Source: Ornithinibacillus caprae (GTDB lineage Bacteria > Bacillota > Bacilli > Bacillales > Amphibacillaceae). From it: 64,000 nucleotides of DNA. Location: positions 248,001 to 312,000 of the forward strand of contig NZ_WOCA01000001.1 in the NCBI RefSeq assembly GCF_009728145.1, written 5' to 3'. The stretch's first letter is position 1. Each line of letters begins with the position of its first letter. The notes under the pieces were generated by a model. The model did not search any database and was not told where the DNA came from. It worked only from the letters and a program-made list of their open reading frames with translations. Of this stretch, positions 57,361 through 64,000 are shown one piece after another. Made by a program: the position numbers and the translations under genes.

Positions 57361-57443
57361 GCAGAAAGGAAGTATAAACTTTCCTATCCTGCATAAGTGC
57401 AACTGGCTTTTGCTTAAAGGCTTGGCAAAATCCTTAGTTTTCT
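57361..57443 (+). repeat. Dispersed two-hairpin repeat, copy B
   Basis: Related to the elements at 4942 and 60649. Hairpin 1 (57361-57392) closes with GCAG/CTGC and is almost base-identical to copy A from the ATAAACTTTCCTATCC part on. Hairpin 2 has a different stem, GGCTTTTGC paired with GCAAAATCC (one mismatch), but keeps the AAAGGCTTG apex and the AGTTTTCTAA tail. It lies between dnaJ and prmA. Confidence 0.75.
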
Positions 57444-57490
57444 AACAGATACGAGTTAGTAAACTTCTTATTAATACAAATGTGACAAGG

Positions 57491-57527
57491 GCAGTCTCCT
57501 AGGGCTTAGTGACTGCTAAGTTTCTAA
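57491..57527 (+). repeat. Single-hairpin relative of the dispersed repeat
   Basis: GCAGTC (57491-57496) pairs with GACTGC (57511-57516); the apex TCCTAGGGCTTAG and the following TAAGTTTCTAA resemble hairpin 2 and the tail of the dispersed element. No hairpin 1 is present. It stands about 35 bases before the prmA start. Confidence 0.5.
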
Positions 57528-57551
57528 ATTCAATGAAATGAGTGGATTAAT

Positions 57552-58490
57552 TTGAAATGGACGGAAATCTGTATTCATACGACAAATGAAGCAGTTGAGC
57601 CAATCTCTAATATCCTCCATGAAACCGGAGCTAGTGGTGTTGTAATTGAGGACCCTTTAGATTTAATTGTAGATCGAGATGATAGCTTCGGCGAAGTGTT
57701 TGAGCTTAGTTCTGAGGATTATCCTGACGAAGGTGTATTTATTAAAGCTTATATGCCAGTAACTAGTTTTCTTGCAGAAACGGTCGAAGAAATTAAGCAA
57801 GCAATTAATCATCTAATCACATTTGATATTGATCTAGGTCATAATCAAATAACATTAAGTGAGGTACATGAGGAAGACTGGGCTACAGCTTGGAAAAAGT
57901 ATTATAAGCCTGTTAAAATATCTGATCGGATTACGATAACTCCTACATGGGAAGACTATTCTCCAAAGAGTGAAGATGAATTAGTAATAGAACTTGACCC
58001 AGGAATGGCCTTTGGAACTGGAACACATCCAACAACCATATTAAGTATCCAAGCATTAGAGACCTATACTAATGAAAAAGATACCGTGATCGATGTAGGG
58101 TGTGGCTCAGGTGTCTTAAGTATTGCTTCTGTATTATTAGGTGCAGATAAAGTATATGCTTATGATCTTGATGAGGTTGCTGTAAAAAGTACTAAAATAA
58201 ATGCAAAAGTTAATAAAGTCGACGACAAAATAGAAATTAAACAAAACAATCTATTAAACCATGTTAATATAGAAGCCGATATTATCGTTTCAAATATTTT
58301 AGCTGAGATTATTGTACGGTTTATTGAAGATGCTTGGAATAACTTAAAACAAGATGGTCTCTTTATTACCTCAGGTATTATACAGACAAAAAAACAAATG
58401 GTAATGGAAGCTATAGAGAAACAAGGTTTTGAAATTGTGCAAATCAATGAACAAGAGGATTGGGTATCTATTATTGCTAAGAAAAAGTAG
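57552..58490 (+). CDS. prmA: Ribosomal protein L11 methyltransferase
   Basis: Trimethylates uL11. 312 residues: an N-terminal L11-binding domain (WTEICIHTTNEAVEPISNIL, GVVIEDPLDL), a linker, and a class I methyltransferase core (LDPGMAFGTGTHPTT, VIDVGCGSGVLSIASVLLGA, DIIVSNILAEII). The start is TTG 57552; GAGTGG is the best ribosome-binding site nearby. As in B. subtilis it follows dnaJ and precedes yqeU and yqeV, with an 8-base gap to rsmE. Confidence 0.95.
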   Translation: MKWTEICIHTTNEAVEPISNILHETGASGVVIEDPLDLIVDRDDSFGEVFELSSEDYPDEGVFIKAYMPVTSFLAETVEEIKQAINHLITFDIDLGHNQITLSEVHEEDWATAWKKYYKPVKISDRITITPTWEDYSPKSEDELVIELDPGMAFGTGTHPTTILSIQALETYTNEKDTVIDVGCGSGVLSIASVLLGADKVYAYDLDEVAVKSTKINAKVNKVDDKIEIKQNNLLNHVNIEADIIVSNILAEIIVRFIEDAWNNLKQDGLFITSGIIQTKKQMVMEAIEKQGFEIVQINEQEDWVSIIAKKK

Positions 58491-58498
58491 GTGCGTAT

Positions 58499-59254
58499 AT
58501 GCAGAGATATTTTATTCCTGCTGAGGGCTGGCAGGACCAGTATGTCACTATTAGTGGCGATGATGCTCATCATATTATTCGTGTAATGCGATATCAAAAA
58601 GATGATCAGATTATATGTAATCATCCAGACACGAACGCGGCAATATGCAGGATCACTGAAATTGAAGATGGTGTAGTCTACTTAGTCATTGAAAAGTGGT
58701 TGGATGAAAATGTTGAGTTACCTGTTCAAGTAACTATTGCTCAAGGATTACCTAAAGGAGATAAACTCGATTTAGTTTTACAAAAAGGAACTGAGTTAGG
58801 AGCATATGGTTTTATACCCTTTAAAGCAGATCGATCGGTTGTGAAATGGGATAACAAGAAAGAAAAAAAGAAGCAGGAGAGGTTTACAAAGATAGTTAAG
58901 GAAGCTAGTGAACAAAGTCATCGGAACAGAATTCCAGTGGTCTATAACCCAATGAATCTTACCGAGCTCATTGAAGAAAGCGCTCATTATAGTGTCAAGA
59001 TATTCGCATATGAAGAAGAAGCTAAAGTTTCTGAATACCTCTCTTTTAGTAAAATAGTTAGCCAGTTGAGTAAAAAGGATCGAGTGTTAGTTTGTATTGG
59101 ACCTGAAGGTGGGTTTTCATTAGATGAAGTTGAAAAGCTCAAAACGCATGGTTTTATGGCAGTACGTTTAGGACCTAGAATCTTACGTACGGAAACGGCT
59201 CCTCTATACGTACTTGCAAGTATTTCATATCATACAGAAGAATTGGGGTGCTGA
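58499..59254 (+). CDS. rsmE: 16S rRNA m3U1498 methyltransferase RsmE (YqeU)
   Basis: A SPOUT-family methyltransferase, 251 residues. The N-terminal PUA-like domain (MQRYFIPAEGW, GDDAHHIIRVMRYQKDDQI) is followed by the knotted SAM domain with QGLPKGDKLDLVLQKGTELG, ASEQSHRNRIP, IGPEGGFSLDEVEKL and LGPRILRTETAPLYVLA. Its end nearly overlaps mtaB; the GGGGTG in its last codons is the mtaB ribosome-binding site. Confidence 0.95.
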   Translation: MQRYFIPAEGWQDQYVTISGDDAHHIIRVMRYQKDDQIICNHPDTNAAICRITEIEDGVVYLVIEKWLDENVELPVQVTIAQGLPKGDKLDLVLQKGTELGAYGFIPFKADRSVVKWDNKKEKKKQERFTKIVKEASEQSHRNRIPVVYNPMNLTELIEESAHYSVKIFAYEEEAKVSEYLSFSKIVSQLSKKDRVLVCIGPEGGFSLDEVEKLKTHGFMAVRLGPRILRTETAPLYVLASISYHTEELGC

Positions 59255-59256
59255 TA

Positions 59257-60612
59257 ATGCCAACAGTTGCATTTCATACATTAGGATGTAAGGTTAATCA
59301 TTATGAAACAGAAGGTATTTGGAATATGTTTAAAGCTCAAGGTTATGAAAGAGTAGATTTTGAACATCATTCTGATATTTATGTAATTAATACTTGTACA
59401 GTTACCAACACAGGAGATAAAAAGAGTAGACAAGTTATTCGACGTGCTATCCGAAAAAATCCTGAAGCGGTAGTTTGTGTAACGGGATGTTACGCACAAA
59501 CATCTCCGGGTGAAATTATGGAAATACCTGGAGTAGATATCGTTGTTGGTACGCAAAACCGAAAAAAAATGATTGAGTACATTGAAGAACATCAAAAAAC
59601 ACGTGAACCTATTAATGGTGTAGCAAATATCATGAAAAATCGTGTGTTTGAAGAAATGGATGTTCCTGAATTTACAGATCGTACGCGCGCATCATTAAAA
59701 ATTCAAGAAGGATGTAATAACTTCTGTACATTCTGTATTATTCCATGGTCTCGTGGATTATTACGTTCAAGAGATCCAGAAAGTGTTATCAATCAAGCAC
59801 AAAAACTAGTAGATGCGGGATACAAAGAAATCGTCTTAACTGGAATCCATACAGCTGGATATGGAGAAGACATGAATGATTATAATTTTGCTAGGCTTTT
59901 AAAAGACTTGGAATCTAAAGTCGACGGGTTGATGCGTATTCGTATCTCTTCTATTGAAGCAAGTCAAATTACAGATGAAGTAATAGAAGTGTTGGATCAA
60001 TCAGAAAAAATTGTACGCCATTTGCATATTCCGTTACAATCTGGTTCCGATACGGTATTAGAAAGAATGCGAAGAAAGTACTCTTCTGATTTTTATTTTG
60101 AAAAGGTAGAAAAAATTAAAAAAGCATTACCAGACTTAGCAATAACATCTGACGTTATTGTTGGTTTTCCTGGTGAGACAGAAGAAGAGTTTATGGAAAC
60201 ATATAACTTTGTTAAAAAAGTTGGATATTCTGAACTTCACGTTTTCCCATTCTCAAAAAGGACTGGTACCCCTGCAGCACGTATGGATCATCAAGTAGAG
60301 GATGATGTGAAGAATGACCGTGTTCATCGTTTGATAGAGTTATCGAATCAACAGGCAAAGGAATATGCCTCTAAATATGAAAACGAGGTGCTTGAAGTAA
60401 TTCCTGAAGAGCACGTTCAAGACCAAGAGGATCCAAATCTTCTAATTGGATATACGGATAATTATTTAAAAGTTCAATTCCAGGGAACCCCTGATATGAT
60501 TGGTAAAATTGTACGAGTTAAAATAAATAAAGCTGGTTATCCAATTAATGAAGGTACGTTTGTGCGTATTATGGATCATGCAACACATTCCTATGTAAAT
60601 GCGAATGCCTAG
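59257..60612 (+). CDS. mtaB: tRNA-t6A37 methylthiotransferase MtaB (YqeV)
   Basis: A radical SAM enzyme that converts t6A37 to ms2t6A37. 451 residues from ATG 59257, identical in length to the B. subtilis protein; a GTG at 59248 overlaps the ribosome-binding site. The UPF0004 domain holds three Cys (TLGCKVNH, NTCTVTN, VTGCYAQ), the radical SAM motif is CNNFCTFC, and the C-terminal TRAM domain ends GYPINEGTFVRI. Two Fe-S clusters are expected. Confidence 0.96.
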   Translation: MPTVAFHTLGCKVNHYETEGIWNMFKAQGYERVDFEHHSDIYVINTCTVTNTGDKKSRQVIRRAIRKNPEAVVCVTGCYAQTSPGEIMEIPGVDIVVGTQNRKKMIEYIEEHQKTREPINGVANIMKNRVFEEMDVPEFTDRTRASLKIQEGCNNFCTFCIIPWSRGLLRSRDPESVINQAQKLVDAGYKEIVLTGIHTAGYGEDMNDYNFARLLKDLESKVDGLMRIRISSIEASQITDEVIEVLDQSEKIVRHLHIPLQSGSDTVLERMRRKYSSDFYFEKVEKIKKALPDLAITSDVIVGFPGETEEEFMETYNFVKKVGYSELHVFPFSKRTGTPAARMDHQVEDDVKNDRVHRLIELSNQQAKEYASKYENEVLEVIPEEHVQDQEDPNLLIGYTDNYLKVQFQGTPDMIGKIVRVKINKAGYPINEGTFVRIMDHATHSYVNANA

Positions 60613-60634
60613 TCATGTACATGACTAGGTTTTT
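60608..60634 (+). terminator. Terminator at the end of mtaB
   Basis: A palindrome CCTAGTCATG-TA-CATGACTAGG followed by five T residues. It overlaps the last codons of mtaB. Confidence 0.88.
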
Positions 60635-60648
60635 CCATTGCTTTTTTG

Positions 60649-60734
60649 GTAGATAGGAAAGTATAAACTTTCTTATCCTACAAGTGCAACGAAGGCATTC
60701 ACCATAATGGCTGGGCGAATGCCAAGTTTTCTAA
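60649..60734 (+). repeat. Dispersed two-hairpin repeat, copy C
   Basis: Third copy of the element. Hairpin 1 (60649-60681) closes with GTAG/CTAC where copies A and B have GCAG/CTGC, a compensated change. Hairpin 2 keeps GGCATTC (60694-60700) and GAATGCC (60717-60723), as in copy A, and ends AAGTTTTCTAA. It sits between the mtaB terminator and deoC. Confidence 0.75.
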
Positions 60735-60808
60735 TATAATTTGTTGCTTTTTGAGATAATATTAGAAGTAGTATAAGTAAGATAAAGGAGCGAGAATTTA
60801 TCGAAATC

Positions 60809-60839
60809 AGAGTTGCGGATCCTCATTCCGCTGAACTCT
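60809..60839. other. Hairpin upstream of deoC
   Basis: AGAGTT and GCGGA (60809-60819) pair with TCCGC and AACTCT (60827-60839), with a TG bulge and a 7-base loop. It has no T tract. The surrounding deoC upstream region (60735-60946) contains no gene; the promoter is uncertain. Confidence 0.45.
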
Positions 60840-60946
60840 AAAAAACATCGCACTATAAAGAACCTTTATTATTAAATTAGATTTTTTATACTATACATGC
60901 TATTATATGCATGAGGTACGTACAACTAGGAGAAAGGGAGTTATCC

Positions 60947-61618
60947 ATGAGTAAGGATCTAGCGAAATATATAGACCACACACAATTAAAACCAGAAACA
61001 AAACAAGACAAAATTTCACAAATAGTAGATGAAGCAATCGAGTATGAATTTGCTTCCGTTTGTGTCAACCCACATTGGGTTTCCTATTGTTATGATCGCT
61101 TGAAAGATACAAATGTAAAAGTTTGTACGGTTATCGGCTTCCCATTAGGTGCAACGACTACTGCAACTAAAGTTTTTGAAACAAAAGATGCAATTGATAA
61201 CGGTGCTACTGAAGTAGATATGGTTATTAATGTTGGCGAATTGAAATCTGCTAATGATGATTTTGTTAAAGAAGACATAAAAGCAGTAGTTGATGCAGCA
61301 AAAGGCAAAGCATTAACGAAAGTAATTATTGAAACTTCATTATTAACAGAAGACGAAAAAGTCCGTGCATGTAAATTAGCAAAAGAAGCAGGTGCTGATT
61401 TTGTTAAAACTTCTACTGGTTTCTCCGGTGGTGGGGCAACTGTTGAGGATATTGCATTAATGCGAAAAACGGTAGGTCCTGACATAGGTGTCAAGGCATC
61501 AGGTGGTGTACGTGATTTAGAGACTACAAAAGCTATGATTGATGCAGGTGCAACTCGTATTGGAGCAAGTGCTGGAGTAGATATTGTACACGGAAATAAA
61601 GGAACATCTGATTATTAA
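60947..61618 (+). CDS. deoC: Deoxyribose-phosphate aldolase
   Basis: Splits 2-deoxyribose 5-phosphate into acetaldehyde and glyceraldehyde 3-phosphate. 223 residues from ATG 60947 (AAAGGGAG upstream), the same as B. subtilis DeoC; an ATG at 60911 would add 12 non-conserved residues. It has a TIM barrel with [24 protein letters not shown], Schiff-base Lys in [15 protein letters not shown], and [13 protein letters not shown]. In B. subtilis deoC (dra) lies elsewhere, in the dra-nupC-pdp operon, so its place before rpsU is a local difference. Confidence 0.95.
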   Translation: MSKDLAKYIDHTQLKPETKQDKISQIVDEAIEYEFASVCVNPHWVSYCYDRLKDTNVKVCTVIGFPLGATTTATKVFETKDAIDNGATEVDMVINVGELKSANDDFVKEDIKAVVDAAKGKALTKVIIETSLLTEDEKVRACKLAKEAGADFVKTSTGFSGGGATVEDIALMRKTVGPDIGVKASGGVRDLETTKAMIDAGATRIGASAGVDIVHGNKGTSDY

Positions 61619-61655
61619 TATTTTCCATAAAAAGTCATGTATTAAAAATAATCAG

Positions 61656-61683
61656 TTGACATTAATTGTGGATATATTATAAT
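61656..61683 (+). promoter_or_regulatory. Strong sigma-A promoter of rpsU-yqeY
   Basis: Consensus TTGACA (61656-61661), 16-bp spacer, consensus TATAAT (61678-61683). Consistent with high expression of a ribosomal protein. Confidence 0.85.
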
Positions 61684-61687
61684 AAAT

Positions 61688-61716
61688 AAAGGCATGTGAA
61701 TGATACATATGCCTTT
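61688..61716 (+). other. Leader hairpin of rpsU
   Basis: AAAGGCATGTG pairs with CATATGCCTTT (one G-U pair), loop of 7. It would be at the extreme 5' end of the rpsU transcript, so a role in mRNA stability or autoregulation is possible. Confidence 0.5.
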
Positions 61717-61753
61717 ACAAACTGTTTTATGCTTCGGAGGGAGGGAAATTAGC

Positions 61754-61930
61754 ATGTCAAATACAACTCGCGTTCGTAAAAACGAGTCTCTTGAGGATGC
61801 TCTTCGTCGCTTTAAGCGTAGTGTGTCAAAAAGTGGTACACTACAAGAATATCGCAAGCGTGAACACTATGAAAAACCTAGCGTTCGTCGTAAAAAGAAA
61901 TCTGAAGCTGCTAGAAAGCGTAAATACTAA
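61754..61930 (+). CDS. rpsU: 30S ribosomal protein bS21
   Basis: 58 residues, very basic ([31 protein letters not shown]-like middle, [12 protein letters not shown] end). It binds near the anti-Shine-Dalgarno region of 16S rRNA. ATG 61754 is preceded by a long purine tract with GGAGGGAGGG. It is followed 14 bases later by yqeY, as throughout Bacillaceae. Confidence 0.97.
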   Translation: MSNTTRVRKNESLEDALRRFKRSVSKSGTLQEYRKREHYEKPSVRRKKKSEAARKRKY

Positions 61931-61944
61931 AGAAGGTGCTGTAA

Positions 61945-62391
61945 ATGTCACTATTAACACAACTCAATAATGATATGAAGCAAGCAATGAAGAATAAAGA
62001 CAAAGATACCCTTAGTGTTATTCGCATGGTGAAAGCTTCATTACAGAATGAATCGATTAAACTTGGTAAAAGTGATCTTTCTGAAGACGAAGAATTGACG
62101 GTTTTATCAAGAGAATTAAAACAAAGAAAAGATTCCCTCCAAGAATTTAAATCAGCTGGACGCGATGATCTCGTTGAGAAACTTGAAACGGAAATCAATG
62201 TTTTACAAGAATATATGCCTAAGCAACTTTCTGATGAAAAGTTGGAGGCAATTGTTCAGGAAACGATTCAGGAAATTGGTGCATCTTCAAAATCAGATAT
62301 GGGTAAAGTGATGAGCGCAATTATGCCAAAAGTAAAAGGTAAAGCTGAAGGCGCTACAGTGAACAAACTAGTTTTAAAGCATCTGAACTAA
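61945..62391 (+). CDS. yqeY: GatB/YqeY domain protein
   Basis: 148 residues of the YqeY family, which is related to the tail domain of GatB and is thought to bind tRNA; the exact role is unknown. Two helical subdomains: [20 protein letters not shown] with [16 protein letters not shown], then [20 protein letters not shown] and [28 protein letters not shown] precedes the ATG. Co-transcribed with rpsU. Confidence 0.94.
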   Translation: MSLLTQLNNDMKQAMKNKDKDTLSVIRMVKASLQNESIKLGKSDLSEDEELTVLSRELKQRKDSLQEFKSAGRDDLVEKLETEINVLQEYMPKQLSDEKLEAIVQETIQEIGASSKSDMGKVMSAIMPKVKGKAEGATVNKLVLKHLN

Positions 62392-62411
62392 TAATTACCC
62401 AATAAAGGTCT

Positions 62412-62445
62412 AAAAATCCTTGTCTAATTGACAAGGATTTTTTAT
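62412..62445 (+). terminator. Terminator after yqeY
   Basis: A 13-bp stem AAAAATCCTTGTC/GACAAGGATTTTT with loop TAATT and a trailing T tract. Confidence 0.93.
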
Positions 62446-62458
62446 ATAGGTGAATTTT

Positions 62459-62568
62459 TCGTTTATCCCGCATATAACGAGCAGTAAGACCCCCACTTCA
62501 AACCTATGAGGAGAAACCAAGGAGATTAAGCGTGGATCAACTGCCCGTAGATGTCCGATTCGTTTATC
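62459..62568. repeat. Structured intergenic element bounded by 9-bp direct repeats
   Basis: TCGTTTATC occurs at 62459-62467 and again at 62560-62568. Between them ACGAGCAGT (62477-62485) pairs with ACTGCCCGT (62540-62548; one A-C mismatch), and CCAC with following TT (62493-62498) can pair with AA..GTGG (62528-62535). It is not coding and is richer in C and G than its surroundings. It may be a small inserted repeat (MITE-like). The rest of the 62446-62730 gap shows only a short GTCC/GGAC hairpin near 62602-62618. Confidence 0.5.
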
Positions 62569-62730
62569 TAACCCACTGATTGAAGATTTACTTTATTACT
62601 AGTCCTAAGGAGTGGGACAAGTTTAAAATATCTTCCAATCAGCTGTTATGGTAAAATTTAATTGTAAAAAAATGAAACGTAAATAGTGCTAAGATCGTAT
62701 ATACTATAGACAAAAGGGAGGTGACTTCAT

Positions 62731-64000
62731 TTGCAATGGAAAAGGGTGGTCACATACATAATCACAGCTATCATATTGGTTAGTTTTTTTATTAGTGAAG
62801 AAACCATGTTAAAGGCAGAAGATGGGGCTGGTAAATTAGTTTATGTTATTCCGGTAGAGGATGATGTTGAACGTGGATTAGAGGCGTTTATGTCAAGGAT
62901 GACTACTGAAGCTATAGAAGAAGGTGCAGATCATATTATCTTTGAAATAGATACACCAGGTGGTCGTGTAGATGCAGCTGAAAATATTGCTAAAATCCTA
63001 CAAGATTTAAATATAGAAACTACTTCATATATAACCTCAAGAGCACTATCTGCTGGTTCGTATATTGCTTTAAATACGGATAATATCTATATGAATCCAC
63101 AAGCAACAATGGGAGCAAGTGGAGTAATTACGCAAGATGGTAATGCTGCAGATAAAAAAGCTCAATCTGCATGGTTAAAAGCGATGACAAGTGCTGCAGA
63201 GTCAAAAGGTAGAGATCCGTTATATGCTGCTGCAATGGCCGATGAAACGATAGATCTACCGGAATACGATGCTCCTGAAGGATCATTCTTAACTCTAACT
63301 CCTCAAGAAGCAGTTGAAGTAGAATATGCACAGGGAATTGTTTCCCATCGAACGGAGTTGCTTTATGAATTAGGATTATCTAATGCAAACGTGGTGGAAT
63401 CTGAGCCAACTTTTGCCGAAGGTGTAGCGAGGTTCCTAACTAATCCTGTTGTTGTACCAATTCTCTTATCTTTGGCAAGTTTAGGATTAATTGTGGAATT
63501 ATACTCGCCTGGATTTGGTGTTCCTGGTACAATGGGTCTAGTTGCATTAGTCTTATTTTTCTACGGTCATTTTGTTGCAGGTTTAGCTGGAATGGAAGCA
63601 ATTATCCTGTTACTATTAGGTATTGGGTTAATTATTGCAGAATTTTTTGTTCCCGGTGGGATTTTAGGTTTGATTGGAATAGGTTCTATTATTGGATCCT
63701 TATTCATGGCAGGTGCAGATTTTGGACATATGTCGATGAGTATTGCCATCGCATTTTTAGTTGCAATTATTGCTTCTGTTATTTTATTTAGACGTATTGG
63801 ATTGGATAAAGGTGTGTTCCGACACGTCATTCTAAGAGATCGTACGACTACTGAACTTGGCTACGTATCCAAGGAGAATCGATTAGATTTAATTGGTCTA
63901 GAAGGAGTTACTGTTACCCCATTAAGACCATCTGGTACAGCAATATTAGATGATGAAAGACTAGACGTTGTCTCTGAGGGTAGTTTTATTGCAGCGAATA
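62731..64000 (+). CDS. nfeD: NfeD-family membrane protease-like protein (YqeZ), 3'-truncated
   Basis: The frame runs from TTG 62731 (AAAGGGAGGTGA upstream) to the window end without a stop; 423 residues are present. Signal/anchor helix at about 7-25, a ClpP-class serine protease domain (IDTPGGRVDAAENIAK; LSAGSYIAL with the candidate catalytic Ser; MNPQATMGASGVI), then membrane helices from about residue 235 and the start of the NfeD OB domain (LIGLEGVTVTPLRPSGTA). It is the long NfeD1b type. In Bacillus it is co-transcribed with the flotillin gene floA, which should follow just outside the window. Confidence 0.93.
   Translation, partial: MQWKRVVTYIITAIILVSFFISEETMLKAEDGAGKLVYVIPVEDDVERGLEAFMSRMTTEAIEEGADHIIFEIDTPGGRVDAAENIAKILQDLNIETTSYITSRALSAGSYIALNTDNIYMNPQATMGASGVITQDGNAADKKAQSAWLKAMTSAAESKGRDPLYAAAMADETIDLPEYDAPEGSFLTLTPQEAVEVEYAQGIVSHRTELLYELGLSNANVVESEPTFAEGVARFLTNPVVVPILLSLASLGLIVELYSPGFGVPGTMGLVALVLFFYGHFVAGLAGMEAIILLLLGIGLIIAEFFVPGGILGLIGIGSIIGSLFMAGADFGHMSMSIAIAFLVAIIASVILFRRIGLDKGVFRHVILRDRTTTELGYVSKENRLDLIGLEGVTVTPLRPSGTAILDDERLDVVSEGSFIAAN

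Overview
The window is AT-rich chromosomal DNA from an endospore-forming member of the Bacillaceae. The evidence is sigK, gpr, spoIIP and sda, a CIRCE/HrcA heat-shock operon, and gene order that closely follows the Bacillus subtilis alaS-yrrS and sda-yqeZ regions. The very acidic extracytoplasmic proteins and an Mrp-type antiporter suggest a salt- or alkali-tolerant relative of Oceanobacillus or Virgibacillus; the genus cannot be fixed from this sequence alone.

Layout. 1-7.1 kb is a housekeeping block: alaS (5' end outside the window), ireB, ruvX, yrzB, mltG, trmR, udk, greA. 7.1-8.5 kb is a divergent TcaA/YvbJ-like zinc-ribbon membrane protein, followed by 545 bp of very AT-rich non-coding DNA. 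9.1-26.4 kb is a large one-direction Tad/Flp pilus locus (detailed below), inserted between greA and yrrS where B. subtilis has pbpI. 26.5-29.0 kb holds yrrS, mtnN, yrhC and an unsplit sigK. 29.3-34.6 kb is a minus-strand Mrp Na+/H+ antiporter operon (mrpACDEFG) with no mrpB. 35.1-35.5 kb is sda with upstream DnaA boxes. 35.6-46.3 kb is yqeG, yqeH, aroE, yhbY, nadD, yqeK, rsfS, yqeM, comEA, comEB, comEC, yqzM(-), holA, rpsT(-). 46.4-57.3 kb is gpr, spoIIP, yqxA, lepA, hemW and hrcA-grpE-dnaK-dnaJ. 57.5-64 kb is prmA, rsmE, mtaB, deoC, rpsU, yqeY and a 3'-truncated nfeD.

The Tad locus is the accessory and most interesting part. It encodes TadZ, TadA, TadB, TadC, a short Flp1-like pilin, two TadE-like pseudopilins, a 742-residue TadG-like protein with a large acidic helical insert, a family of DUF4352-like lipoproteins and a TadV prepilin peptidase. 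It ends in a signalling module: a membrane FHA protein, a PP2C phosphatase, a Ser/Thr kinase with a C-terminal membrane anchor, and a membrane protein resembling EssB/YukC, the pseudokinase of type VII secretion, although no type VII genes lie nearby. I infer a phospho-regulated monoderm Tad apparatus that has borrowed an EssB-type scaffold. Its lipoprotein region shows a decayed tandem duplication: a remnant of a lipoprotein gene, a multiply frameshifted copy of the TadG-like C-terminal half, and a third lipoprotein gene with one frameshift.

Outside genes, three copies of a two-hairpin element of about 85 bp (4942, 57361, 60649) have stems that change in compensated fashion between copies, which suggests selection on structure. 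A separate structured element of about 100 bp, bounded by 9-bp direct repeats, lies between yqeY and nfeD. No tRNA, rRNA, CRISPR array, insertion sequence or phage gene was seen.
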